Assembly: GCA_938039145.1 (NCBI GenBank)
Contig: CALHVG010000023.1
Location: forward strand, 1-34,529
Direction: 5' to 3'
Source of the DNA: an uncultured Treponema sp.
GTDB taxonomy: Bacteria > Spirochaetota > Spirochaetia > Treponematales > Treponemataceae
Length of the DNA: 34,529 nt
Numbering within the stretch: position 1 is the stretch's first letter; each line of letters opens with the position of its first letter. The notes under the pieces were generated by a model. It saw only the letters and a program-made list of their open reading frames with translations. It ran no database searches and was not told where the DNA came from. Of this stretch, positions 1-7,155 are shown in pieces. A program made the position numbers and the translations under genes.

Positions 1-540
1 CGCTCACCCTTGCGGAAACGGAAATAAACGAAGATAAAAATCTTTCGCTTCCCACAGAATACGGCTCAGGCGAAAACAAAGTTACCATCACTTGGTCATC
101 CGACAATACCGATGTCATCAAAAACGACGGAACTATTACCCGTCCCGAAACTGCGGGTGGCCCAACCATCGTAACCCTTACGGCAACTCTTTCTAAGAAC
201 GGAATTTCAGAGACCAAAGAATTTAAGATTTCCGTCTATCATAAAGTCGCAAAGCCGGAAGACAACACCGCCGTGCAGAACGCAAAATCGGCGCTCACCC
301 TTGCGGAAACGGAAATAAACGAAGATAAAAATCTTTCGCTTCCCACCGAATACGGCACAGGCGAAAACAAAGTTAAAATCACTTGGTCGTCCGACAAAGG
401 CGACATCATCAAAGCCGACGGAACTGTTACACGACCCGCAGGAGTCGGAAAAATCACGGTCAAACTGACAGCAACAATTAAAAAAGGAAGTGCGGCTGCC
501 ACAAAAGAGTTCACCGTAAATGTCGAGCTAAAAGAAGGCG
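1..540 (+). repeat. Tandem 291-bp (97-residue) in-frame repeat, two copies visible
   Basis: Base 1 aligns with base 292 at a fixed offset of 291 bp. The first ~55 bases of the two copies are identical, and similarity continues more weakly over the whole unit to about 540. Copy 1 is cut by the window edge, so more copies may lie upstream. Near-identity at the start of the unit, with divergence in the loop regions, suggests recent duplication or gene conversion of an Ig-like domain. Confidence 0.85.
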
Positions 541-2174
541 GAAACTGGAAAGCGTGGAAAGAAGATACTTTTGACGGAACGGTAACACTCAAAGAAGAAG
601 GAGATGCGCTTACGGCGGTTGCCTCCGATTCTCCTGCAAACAAATGGGATGCCTACATCTACCAAACAACAACGTTTGAAAAAAGCAGTATGTATGAAAT
701 CACGTTTGAAATAAAAGCCGACAAAGCGGAAAGCCTTGAATTCTCCGTTTGCAACAAGGCAGAAGGCAAAAACATCGCTCTTGCTCCTGTAAAAGCGACC
801 GCAGATTGGACAGAACAGCGTTATCTCTTTTTTGTGGACGACAATAACAAAGGAAAGTCTCTTGACGTAAGAATTGCGCTAAAGAAAGGCAATTTTCAGG
901 TACGAAATGTAAAGACGCTTGATTGCTGGAACAATTACATCGATTGGAATAAAAAGCCGTACAAAATGTGGGGACTATGGGCAAGCGGCAATATGTATCA
1001 AAACAATGCGTCTTTTACGGTATACGATATGACAAAAGATTCCATAAAGACGCAATGCTCCATCAAAAGCGATAAAGAAATCGATGGTAACAATTATCAT
1101 ACCTTCTACAAGACAAGATTTCAAAAAGGCAAAAACTATATTGCTTTCAAAAACACCGGTTTTGAAGGAACAATCCGCATTGAAAAGGAAAGCACAAACG
1201 AATTATTAGCAAGTTGCACAGTTCCTCCAAAACCTGCAGGAACTTCGCTGTATTTTGAGATTAATGTTTCTGAACTGTTTTCGGCTGGTAATTGGCAAAT
1301 TAAGTTCTTCCAGAATAAAACAAAAGGGCCTAAAGACCAATTCGTCGAAATTGCACAAATGAAGGTTTCAACTACAGAGCCGTCCGGAGCAGAAAAGCTT
1401 ACGGCAGAGCAAACAACGGCTACGAACACTGTTACAGAAATAGACGGCACTAACGGCAAATGGAAACTTGAAAACGACACAGGAAATCCGGGAATTGTTA
1501 CGATAAATAGCGGAGCGACGGAAACATCAGTATCCGTAACCGTAAACAAAAAGACACCGGCCGGCACAATTTTAACTCTTGTGTATGGACCGGTTTCGGC
1601 TTCAAAAGGTTATTATACGGTCTCGTTTACCGGCTCACTTCCATCCCAATTTTATCAAATGAGCTCTTCAAACCAAAACGATTGGTTTAACTGTGATACG
1701 GTTAAAAACGTATTTAGTGGTTTCATAGGACAAGACGGCGAACGTTATTTGAAGTTCTTTATCAAAAATGCAGGAACATACACCATCACAAATCTGCAAA
1801 TCACAAAAGATACGTCTCCTGCAGACCTTTCCGAAGGCGGAATCGTAGGTTCTATGCAAGGATGGTCTGTCGAAACTGTGCAGTGGACCAAAAGCGAGCC
1901 TTCCTCAGGGACTTACGAATACGAGTTTACAACAACAAAAAAAGACCACGCTTGGAAAGTCGTGTCAAAAAAGACTTGGGGAGCTCCGCATTACGGCATG
2001 AAAAAAGATCAAAACACAGTTTTAGTAGGGGCAGCACCGGTTGAACTATTTGAAAACTCTTCAGGCGGCTCTGAAAACTGCACTGTAAGCGATCTTACTC
2101 TGGGCAAAAAGTACAAGATAACCGTTACTCAAAGAGACGGCACTGTAAAACTTCAGATAACGGAAGTTATGTAG
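1..2174 (+). CDS. C-terminal part of a large modular secreted protein (bacterial Ig-like repeats plus carbohydrate-binding-like modules), 5' truncated
   Basis: The reading frame is open from base 3 with no stop upstream, so the gene starts outside the window; a GTG at 273 lies inside a repeat and is not the start. The visible 723 residues begin with two 97-residue repeats of the atrophied bacterial Ig type (core ITWSSD, DGTVTRP, VTLTATI, TKEFTV). Then come roughly three beta-rich modules (about 540-930, 960-1370 and 1380-1810). The first resembles CBM4/9-type jelly rolls, with an aromatic-rich strand and the pattern YEITFEIKADKAESLEFSV. A distinct last module (about 1830-2174) contains WGAPHYG and a GKKYKITV strand. 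Such proteins are normally extracellular adhesins or glycan-binding enzymes. No catalytic domain is visible and it may lie upstream. Module names are by-eye family recognition; the exact function is unknown. Confidence 0.75.
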   Translation, partial: LTLAETEINEDKNLSLPTEYGSGENKVTITWSSDNTDVIKNDGTITRPETAGGPTIVTLTATLSKNGISETKEFKISVYHKVAKPEDNTAVQNAKSALTLAETEINEDKNLSLPTEYGTGENKVKITWSSDKGDIIKADGTVTRPAGVGKITVKLTATIKKGSAAATKEFTVNVELKEGGNWKAWKEDTFDGTVTLKEEGDALTAVASDSPANKWDAYIYQTTTFEKSSMYEITFEIKADKAESLEFSVCNKAEGKNIALAPVKATADWTEQRYLFFVDDNNKGKSLDVRIALKKGNFQVRNVKTLDCWNNYIDWNKKPYKMWGLWASGNMYQNNASFTVYDMTKDSIKTQCSIKSDKEIDGNNYHTFYKTRFQKGKNYIAFKNTGFEGTIRIEKESTNELLASCTVPPKPAGTSLYFEINVSELFSAGNWQIKFFQNKTKGPKDQFVEIAQMKVSTTEPSGAEKLTAEQTTATNTVTEIDGTNGKWKLENDTGNPGIVTINSGATETSVSVTVNKKTPAGTILTLVYGPVSASKGYYTVSFTGSLPSQFYQMSSSNQNDWFNCDTVKNVFSGFIGQDGERYLKFFIKNAGTYTITNLQITKDTSPADLSEGGIVGSMQGWSVETVQWTKSEPSSGTYEYEFTTTKKDHAWKVVSKKTWGAPHYGMKKDQNTVLVGAAPVELFENSSGGSENCTVSDLTLGKKYKITVTQRDGTVKLQITEVM

Positions 2175-2198
2175 CGAATCTTTTTAGTACAAGAAAAT

Positions 2199-2273
2199 CG
2201 GCGGAATGTTTTTAATTCCGCCGCTCCTATTCGCTCCCGCAATCTTGATTTTAGGTTGCGGGATTTTTATTTT
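2199..2273 (+). terminator. Double-hairpin terminator of the modular surface-protein gene
   Basis: A 9-bp stem (2199-2207 with 2215-2223, CGGCGGAAT/ATTCCGCCG) is followed by a second 8-bp stem (2235-2242 with 2256-2263, TCCCGCAA/TTGCGGGA) that runs into a T-rich tract. The second hairpin has the form of a Rho-independent terminator; the first lacks a T tract. Confidence 0.75.
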
Positions 2274-2308
2274 ACCTGCCGAAAAAACGCAAGGCGTTTC
2301 AAGACTTT

Positions 2309-2423
2309 CAGATGCCTCGATCTGATATGCATAGATAGTTGTATCTAAACTCATTAGATACGGCGATATGAACCAATTAGATAAGGCTATCTAATAGATA
2401 TAGATAGGGGCGTCTAAAAACAT
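2309..2423. repeat. Array of five degenerate 23-bp tandem repeats, each containing an inverted repeat
   Basis: The hexamer TAGATA recurs at 2332, 2355, 2378 and 2401, exactly 23 bp apart, and a divergent copy (CAGATG) sits in register at 2309. Each unit has the form TAGATA-N4-TATCTA followed by about seven bases, often AA...AT. The palindrome is perfect in units 2332 and 2378 and degraded in 2309, 2355 and 2401. The array lies between two convergent gene ends, downstream of one terminator and outside the dps transcript terminator, so it is not obviously a promoter operator. It could be a protein-binding array or a minisatellite. Confidence 0.8.
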
Positions 2424-2506
2424 TAAATGCAGCGGATTGTTTTTCACTCCAAAAACCGCATGCAAAAATTCCTCTCATCCTGTGTCCATGCGTTACACAA
2501 CCGTGT

Positions 2507-2544
2507 AAAAAAAATCGAGACGCAAAACCTTGCGCCCCGATTTT
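2507..2544 (-). terminator. Rho-independent terminator of dps
   Basis: On the minus strand a stem formed by 2538-2544 and 2511-2517 (AAAATCG/CGATTTT, extended inward by TTGCG/CGCAA) is followed by an uninterrupted T run (the A run at 2507-2514 on the plus strand). It lies about 65 bp past the dps stop codon. Confidence 0.75.
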
Positions 2545-2607
2545 ATAATCGTAATAAAAATCCGCCTTTCACACAGACTCTCGAAAGTCCGAGCAAAATG
2601 CAAAAAT

Positions 2608-3048
2608 CTAGCTGTTATACGCTTTCAGCATCCATGCCAATTTTTGATAGTTTTTGGTATAGCCGTTGAACATATCTGCAGTAACATGGTCGCCCTCTTT
2701 TTCGGCAAGTTCCACGATTTCTTTGGAATCTCTAATCCAATATTCCGTGTCAGAAATAAGTACATGAATCGTCTGTTCCGCTGATTTTGCACCGTCTTCC
2801 AATTCTTTAATCGTTGCAATCGCCAGTGCACCCACCATATTGGAAACCGGCTTTCCTCCAAGCGCAAGGATACGTTCCGCAACCTCGTCAAGAATGTCGT
2901 TTGTCTCGTCGTATAATTCTTCAAGTTTTTCGTGAAGAGTAAAAAACGCCGGTCCCGTCAAATTCCAATGCAAATTGTGTTTTTTCACGTAATCGACCAT
3001 CTGATTTGCAAGATACAGATTTAATTTAATTTCCAATTCCTCTGTCAT
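2608..3048 (-). CDS. dps: Dps-family ferritin-like protein (DNA protection during starvation; TpF1/NapA type)
   Basis: The 146-residue protein matches the Dps family in length and pattern. The ferroxidase segment KKHNLHWNLTGPAFFTLHEKL is followed by ELYDETNDILDEVAERILALGGKP, carrying the His, Asp and Glu residues that form the intersubunit iron site. Family members assemble into 12-mers that oxidise and store Fe(II) with peroxide and protect DNA; the Treponema pallidum orthologue is antigen TpF1. The start is ATG at 3048, because GGAGG lies just upstream and the family N-terminus begins there. The frame stays open to 3180, but that extension is basic, does not match the family and would run through the promoter. 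The gene stands alone between its own promoter and terminator. Confidence 0.92.
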   Translation of the reverse strand: MTEELEIKLNLYLANQMVDYVKKHNLHWNLTGPAFFTLHEKLEELYDETNDILDEVAERILALGGKPVSNMVGALAIATIKELEDGAKSAEQTIHVLISDTEYWIRDSKEIVELAEKEGDHVTADMFNGYTKNYQKLAWMLKAYNS

Positions 3049-3079
3049 ATACACCTCCGTTGATTGTGATTCATCTAAG

Positions 3080-3109
3080 AATATAACACGTAACATCGAG
3101 CGCAGGCAA
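3080..3109 (-). promoter_or_regulatory. Candidate sigma-70 promoter of dps
   Basis: On the minus strand, TTGCCT (3104-3109) and TATATT (3080-3085) are separated by 18 bp and lie about 30 bp upstream of the dps start codon. No clear Fur or PerR palindrome was recognised over it. Confidence 0.5.
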
Positions 3110-3189
3110 CCTGAAAATTTTTTGCGCAAAAACCGTTTTTTTATTTTTCCGCAAAAGACTAAAACGTTTTTGGAACGCAAGCCGTAGTA

Positions 3190-3218
3190 TTGTTAAACCC
3201 AAAAAATCGTTCTATAAT
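3190..3218 (+). promoter_or_regulatory. Near-consensus sigma-70 promoter of rsmI, predicted leaderless
   Basis: TTGTTA (3190-3195), a 17-bp spacer and a perfect TATAAT (3213-3218). The -10 ends 5 nt before the ATG at 3224, and no Shine-Dalgarno fits between. The expected transcription start falls on or next to the start codon. Confidence 0.75.
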
Positions 3219-3223
3219 GAGCC

Positions 3224-3958
3224 ATGTCAAATCTGTATATCGTTGGAACACCAATCGGGAATCTTGACGACATAACTTTCCGTGCGGTTCAAACGTTTAA
3301 GAAAGTTCCTGTGATTGCGGCGGAAGACACTAGACGCACGCTGGAACTTTTGAACGCTTTGGAAAATAAAGGTTTTCTTGTTCACAACGATATAAAAAAA
3401 CAGATGATCAGCTGCCGCTCGCAGAACGAAGAAAAGGCGGCGGAAAAGATTATCCGGATTCTTGACAGCGGAAATGACGTTGCCTATGCAAGCGATGCCG
3501 GAACTCCCGGAATAAGCGATCCGGGAGCTGTGCTTGCGGAACTGGCAAGAAAAGCCGGACACGCCGTTGTTCCGATTCCCGGAGCAAGTGCGTTTTCGGC
3601 GTTGGCTAGCGTCGCCGGCACTGGCGGAAAAACACTCGTATTCGAAGGTTTTCTTTCGCCAAGTCCCGGAAAACGCAGACGAAGGCTAAAGGAACTTTTT
3701 TCCTGTGGTGATGCGGTAATTTTGTACGAAAGTCCTTTCAGAATTGTAAAGTTACTTTCAGATATTGCCGATATTGATAATGGTCGCAAGATTGTGATCG
3801 GCAGGGAATTGACAAAATTGCACGAAGAAATTATTGAAGGAACCGCCAAAGAAATGCTCGAAGATTTTTCTACACGGGATTCAATAAAAGGTGAATTTGC
3901 GATTTTTATTTCCGGCGTAAAAAGAATTCATAATTCCGATGAATCTACCGATAATTAG
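3224..3958 (+). CDS. rsmI: 16S rRNA (cytidine(1402)-2'-O)-methyltransferase RsmI
   Basis: The protein is 244 residues. The N-terminus SNLYIVGTPIGNLDDITFRA is the diagnostic RsmI signature, followed by VIAAEDTRRT, ASDAGTPGISDPG and VPIPGASAFSAL of the tetrapyrrole-methylase fold that binds S-adenosylmethionine. The C-terminal part has FEGFLSPSPGKRRRRLKEL and ILYESPFRIVKLL, also typical. RsmI 2'-O-methylates C1402 at the ribosomal decoding centre. The ATG at 3224 gives the family N-terminus exactly and is placed almost at the predicted transcription start. The gene is followed after 13 bp by flgM with its own strong Shine-Dalgarno, so the two are probably cotranscribed. Confidence 0.95.
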   Translation: MSNLYIVGTPIGNLDDITFRAVQTFKKVPVIAAEDTRRTLELLNALENKGFLVHNDIKKQMISCRSQNEEKAAEKIIRILDSGNDVAYASDAGTPGISDPGAVLAELARKAGHAVVPIPGASAFSALASVAGTGGKTLVFEGFLSPSPGKRRRRLKELFSCGDAVILYESPFRIVKLLSDIADIDNGRKIVIGRELTKLHEEIIEGTAKEMLEDFSTRDSIKGEFAIFISGVKRIHNSDESTDN

Positions 3959-3971
3959 AGTGTAGGAGGCT

Positions 3972-4271
3972 ATGGCGAAAATGATGAGCATAGACAAGAT
4001 TGGAGGAATAAATCCTCTTAACAACGCACAGAACTCACGCCGCACAAACGAAACGGAAAAATCAAGCTACGGTTCCGATTCAATTTCCGTTTCTGCAGAA
4101 GCAAGGGAAGCCGCAGAAGTTTACTATATGAACCAAGTCGCTGCCGAAACTCCTGATGTCCGTGCGGACAGAATTGCGGAAGTAAAGGCAAAACTTCAAG
4201 ATCCGAATTATCTGAACAATGCGACAATCTCTTCAGCCGCCGATAGGCTGATGGAAAGCTTCGGATTGTAA
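3972..4271 (+). CDS. flgM: Negative regulator of flagellin synthesis, anti-sigma-28 factor FlgM
   Basis: This 99-residue protein has the FlgM layout: a low-complexity, probably unfolded N-terminal half (IDKIGGINPLNN...) and a helical C-terminal sigma-binding half (RADRIAEVKAKLQDPNYL ... SAADRLMESF). FlgM holds the flagellar sigma factor FliA inactive until the hook-basal body is complete. The start is ambiguous: AGGAGG at 3964-3969 is only 2 nt from the ATG at 3972 but 11 nt from the ATG at 3981, so the shorter form is plausible. It sits behind rsmI on what looks like a housekeeping promoter, with a terminator 50 bp downstream; no sigma-28 promoter was seen. Confidence 0.88.
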   Translation: MAKMMSIDKIGGINPLNNAQNSRRTNETEKSSYGSDSISVSAEAREAAEVYYMNQVAAETPDVRADRIAEVKAKLQDPNYLNNATISSAADRLMESFGL

Positions 4272-4321
4272 TTCCTTGCGATTCGACTGATATTTGTGCA
4301 GAAAATTATTTTTTGGAACAT

Positions 4322-4353
4322 AAAAAAGACGGAATGAAAAACCGTCTTTTTTT
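4322..4353 (+). terminator. Rho-independent terminator after flgM
   Basis: GACGG (4328-4332) pairs with CCGTC (4342-4346); flanking A and T runs extend the stem to about 11 bp, followed by seven T residues. Confidence 0.85.
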
Positions 4354-4392
4354 GTTTAAAGTTTTACGCTGATGCACGGCAGAGGTATAAAA

Positions 4393-5541
4393 ATGAGTGA
4401 TTTTATCTTCAAAATTTCGCAGAACATTGTTCTTGGCACTTACACAATCAACAGGCTTGCACATTACATCAAAAACTTCGGAGACAAGTTCATGGTCATT
4501 CTTGATCCGGTTCTTAAAGAGGTGGGAGTCGAATCAAAGGTGCTTCAGCCGCTGCTCGAAAGAAAAATTGAATATTTCATATACGACAACATAACCGACA
4601 GCGCAAACTCCAAAGAAATAGAGCAGGCATTGTCATTGGCGCAAAACGGACATGCACACGGAATTATCGCTGTGGGCGGCGCAAAGGCAATGCTCATGGG
4701 AGCGGCGGTCGCAGCCTTGGCCAACGAAAAACGCAGTATATACGACTATTTTGAAGGTTCTGTTCCGACTGCGGCATCGATTCCGCTAATCTGCGTCCCC
4801 ACTACAAGCAGAGCCCCATTCATCTTCGGAAACTCCCTTCCTTTGGTAGATTCCCGAAGCCATCAGTTGAAAATCGTAAACACGCAGGACGGCGTATGCA
4901 AACTTGTTCTGTGGGATCCGAATCTGACGGTAACTCTTACGGAAAATCAAAAATCTTCGATAGCGATAGAAACGCTTTGCCTTGCGGTGGAATCATTCCT
5001 TTCGCAAAAGGCATCGTTTTTCAGCGATATGCTTTCGGAAAAGTCCGTGGAGCTTATGAAGCTGGCACTGGACGGCTCAAAATCGCTGGAAGTTACCACC
5101 CCTGAAGAAACTCTTCTTTCGCAGGCAGGCTCGCTTGCCTCGATTGCGGCGGCGACAAGTTCCGTGGGAATTGCGACTCTACTTTCGACAACGCTGAACG
5201 CAAGGTATAAAATATCCAGGGCGTTGGTAGCGTCAATTCTTTTTCCGTATGTAATTGAGGACGCAAAAAAATACAAGGCGGAAAAGCTGAAGAGAATCGC
5301 TGTAAAGATGGGCGCAAGCGACGTAAATCACAGTGCGGAAGAAGCAGCCCAAGCATTTGCGGACAGCATAAGGCAACGTCTGGCAAAGGCGAATCTTCCG
5401 ACGCGGCTAAAAGAACTTTCGCTTACGGTAGACCAACTTGCGCTGGTGGCAGAAGATGCGGGCCAACTCGACATAATGAACGGACTTCCACGCAGCATGA
5501 CAACTGACGACCTTTTTGACATTCTAAAATCCGCATACTGA
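4393..5541 (+). CDS. Iron-containing alcohol dehydrogenase family homologue lacking the metal ligands (putative pseudoenzyme)
   Basis: The 382-residue protein follows the group III Fe-ADH/dehydroquinate synthase-like fold end to end: GTYTINRLAHYIKNFG near the start, the IIAVGGAKAML nucleotide-loop position, VPTTS, and the helical C-terminal domain. By-eye alignment to FucO-type enzymes shows the four metal-ligand positions replaced: Asp to Glu193, His to Leu197, His to Thr262 and His to Arg276. The GGGSxxDxAK dinucleotide motif is degraded to GGAKAMLMG (from residue 95). Conventional metal-dependent dehydrogenase activity is therefore unlikely; a structural, regulatory or different catalytic role is possible. 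The start ATG at 4393 has AGAGGT six nt upstream; the ATG at 4372 lacks a ribosome site. It precedes a SPOUT methyltransferase by 6 nt, implying an operon. Confidence 0.7.
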   Translation: MSDFIFKISQNIVLGTYTINRLAHYIKNFGDKFMVILDPVLKEVGVESKVLQPLLERKIEYFIYDNITDSANSKEIEQALSLAQNGHAHGIIAVGGAKAMLMGAAVAALANEKRSIYDYFEGSVPTAASIPLICVPTTSRAPFIFGNSLPLVDSRSHQLKIVNTQDGVCKLVLWDPNLTVTLTENQKSSIAIETLCLAVESFLSQKASFFSDMLSEKSVELMKLALDGSKSLEVTTPEETLLSQAGSLASIAAATSSVGIATLLSTTLNARYKISRALVASILFPYVIEDAKKYKAEKLKRIAVKMGASDVNHSAEEAAQAFADSIRQRLAKANLPTRLKELSLTVDQLALVAEDAGQLDIMNGLPRSMTTDDLFDILKSAY

Positions 5542-5547
5542 TTTCTG

Positions 5548-6381
5548 ATGATTGAGCCTGAAAAACTTTTTGAACTGAACGGCGGACAAAAACGCCGAAA
5601 ACTAGCCCTGACATTCGGCGCATTGGAACGAGACATCGCAGGAATCGCGGAAAAAGGAACGGAATATTCGTTCAAGAATATGAGCCGTGCAGACTACACA
5701 AAAAAAATCACCGAAGTTTTACTAAAAGACCCAAAACTTCCGCCGGAAGCAAAATCGGAACTTACAACTCTTCTTGAGGCAAAGCCTTTTAACGAACTGA
5801 GGCTGTGCAACACGGCAAGAAATCATCTTTTAAAAATAATCGGAACATTTCCTGCCGAATGGGATTTGGTCATCGCTCCGCACTCCCCTTCCACAGACGA
5901 AAAAGGCGTTGTAAAAAAGCGCAATTTCTTTCCGGGAATTAAAATCTATGCCGAAGACATACGTTCGCCGTTCAATCTTGGTTCTATATTCAGAACTGCG
6001 GAAGGCATGGGGGCGGAAAAAATCTACATTTCTCCGTTCTGCGTTTCCCCGGAGCAGCCGCGAGCTGTAAGAAGCGCGATGGGTTGCATTGAAGCGATGG
6101 ATTGGGAACGCATTCCTTTAGAGCAACTTTCCGAAGACGAACCGATTTTTGCCCTGGAAACAGGCGGAATCCCAATAGAAGAATTCGATTTTCCTCAAAA
6201 AGGAATCTGCATAATCGGCTCGGAAGAATTAGGGATAAGCCCCGAAGCCTTGAAAAAAGCGGCTTACGGCAGAGTAACGATTCCAATGGTCGGACTGAAG
6301 GCAAGTTTGAATGTGGGAGTCGCATTCGGAATACTGATGCAAAAATGGACGGAAACATTAAAAAAGTCTGACTTAGACTGA
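5548..6381 (+). CDS. TrmH/SpoU (SPOUT) family RNA 2'-O-methyltransferase
   Basis: The protein is 277 residues. The C-terminal SPOUT domain has all three family motifs: motif 1 with EDIRSPFNLGSIFRTAEGMGA (catalytic Asn/Arg region), motif 2 IIGSEELGISPEAL, and motif 3 IPMVGLKASLNVGVAFGILM, which form the knotted S-adenosylmethionine site. The ~110-residue N-terminal region is helical and not recognisable, so the RNA target (tRNA or rRNA) cannot be assigned. It follows the Fe-ADH-like gene by 6 nt and is probably cotranscribed. The family normally acts as a cytoplasmic dimer. Confidence 0.85.
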   Translation: MIEPEKLFELNGGQKRRKLALTFGALERDIAGIAEKGTEYSFKNMSRADYTKKITEVLLKDPKLPPEAKSELTTLLEAKPFNELRLCNTARNHLLKIIGTFPAEWDLVIAPHSPSTDEKGVVKKRNFFPGIKIYAEDIRSPFNLGSIFRTAEGMGAEKIYISPFCVSPEQPRAVRSAMGCIEAMDWERIPLEQLSEDEPIFALETGGIPIEEFDFPQKGICIIGSEELGISPEALKKAAYGRVTIPMVGLKASLNVGVAFGILMQKWTETLKKSDLD

Positions 6382-6523
6382 TAGTCGCTCATAATGCATA
6401 GGCTTAAGGGCATATGTACAGCCATACGGCGGAAAACTTGTATAAGCCACCTTACTTTTCCCCTATGGCCCCTTCCCTTTTCCTCGCACTGCTTAGGGGT
6501 GTACCCCTAAGAATCCTCTGCTT

Positions 6524-6588
6524 GCACGAATCGGACAGTTGTCCGATTCGTGAGACGGGCATACAGCTAATAATCAAATGAACGATTC
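6524..6588. repeat. Hairpin repeat, copy 1
   Basis: CACGAATCGGACA (6525-6537) pairs perfectly with TGTCCGATTCGTG across a 2-nt loop (13-bp stem ending at 6552). It is followed by GAGACGGGCATAC and a tail containing ATGAACGA. Copy 2 has the same order at 6780. Confidence 0.8.
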
Positions 6589-6779
6589 CTCTAATATGCC
6601 CGTCCCTATTCTCTTCCTTTCAAGACCCACCGGGATTCCAAAGGGCTTAAGCCCTTTGGTCGTGCCCAAGGAAGGTGGGTTTTAGGGGAGGAAGGTCGGC
6701 GGAAAAACGGCTCTTGCACCTCTAATTCCTCGCCCGCCGCCCCAAGTTTTCCTTCCGGAAAACTTGTACAAGCCAGCTA

Positions 6780-6844
6780 GCACGAATCGGGCTTTGCCCG
6801 ATTCGTGAGACGGACATACGAGCAGCAATCGGATGAACGAAGCC
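6780..6844. repeat. Hairpin repeat, copy 2
   Basis: CACGAATCGGGC pairs with GCCCGATTCGTG across TTT (12-bp stem, 6781-6807), then GAGACGGACATAC and a tail with ATGAACGA. Relative to copy 1 the tip of the stem differs on both arms in a compensating way (ACA/TGT versus GC/GC), so the fold, not just the sequence, is kept. Confidence 0.8.
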
Positions 6845-6914
6845 TTAATCAAGGTTTAAAGATATCCTCACCACTAGATTCTTTTTGAAGAATTGCGTAA
6901 ACTGCATACGTCTT

Positions 6915-6988
6915 CGGGTGATAGAGCAGTTGGTTAGCTTACTTGTCTGGGGGGCAAGCGGTCGCGGATTCGAGTTCCGCTCACCCGA
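6915..6988 (+). tRNA. tRNA-Pro (anticodon GGG)
   Basis: A full cloverleaf can be drawn: acceptor stem CGGGTGA/TCACCCG (7 bp), D arm GAGC...GCTT, anticodon stem CTTGT/GCAAG closing a loop with GGG at the anticodon, and T arm GCGGA/TCCGC around TTCGAGT. The discriminator base is A. The 3' CCA is not encoded and must be added. A strong terminator follows 9 nt later. Confidence 0.95.
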
Positions 6989-6997
6989 CTTTTAGCA

Positions 6998-7047
6998 GGC
7001 GGTGCAAATGAAGTCTTCGGTATTTCGTTTGTGCCGCCGCTTTTTTT
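6998..7047 (+). terminator. Rho-independent terminator after tRNA-Pro
   Basis: A 15-bp stem with three G-U pairs (6998-7012 with 7024-7038) is closed by a loop containing TCTTCGG and followed by GC and seven T residues. Confidence 0.85.
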
Positions 7048-7117
7048 ATGCCTGCGCCGCTGCCTACGCTTCGACTTCAACTTCAAATCCGCAAAGCTCT
7101 GCCTGCAATCCCTTTAT

Positions 7118-7147
7118 TTGACATCTTTCAAACTCATTTGTTATAAT
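7118..7147 (+). promoter_or_regulatory. Consensus sigma-70 promoter of ptsI, predicted leaderless
   Basis: Perfect TTGACA (7118-7123), an 18-bp spacer and perfect TATAAT (7142-7147). The ATG at 7156 is 8 nt downstream with no Shine-Dalgarno between. Confidence 0.8.
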
Positions 7148-7155
7148 GCCTTCCT

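Larger units (their letters stand above)
6382..6914. other. Gene-free, hairpin-dense repetitive region upstream of tRNA-Pro
   Basis: No convincing coding frame is present in these 533 bp. They contain two copies of a hairpin repeat (6524-6588 and 6780-6844) and several inverted repeats: CTTAGGGG-TGTA-CCCCTAAG (6492-6511), a perfect 22-bp palindrome (6638-6659) enclosed by ACCCACC (6625-6631) and GGTGGGT (6674-6680), and CAAGTTTTCC (6743-6752) with GGAAAACTTG (6757-6766). GACGGGCATA (6554-6563) also pairs with TATGCCCGTC (6595-6604). The short direct repeat GGAAAACTTGTA-Y-AAGCCA occurs at 6431 and 6757. It looks like dispersed repetitive DNA or structured RNA rather than a decayed gene. Confidence 0.7.

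Noticed and set aside
273..275. GTG at 273 as the start of the first gene
   Set aside because: The frame is open to the window edge and this codon lies inside the second copy of a protein repeat.
2309..2423. CRISPR array
   Set aside because: The units are contiguous 23-mers with no unique spacers of constant length, and no cas genes are visible.
2427..2784. Small plus-strand frames opposite the dps 3' end
   Set aside because: They are antisense shadows crossing the dps terminator, with no Shine-Dalgarno and no family resemblance.
3049..3180. 44-residue N-terminal extension of Dps
   Set aside because: It would span the promoter, and the Dps family N-terminus with GGAGG begins at 3048.
4393..5541. 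Functional glycerol or 3-dehydroquinate dehydrogenase-type enzyme
   Set aside because: The metal-binding His and Asp residues required by those families are absent, and a genuine aroB is present at 29494-30504.
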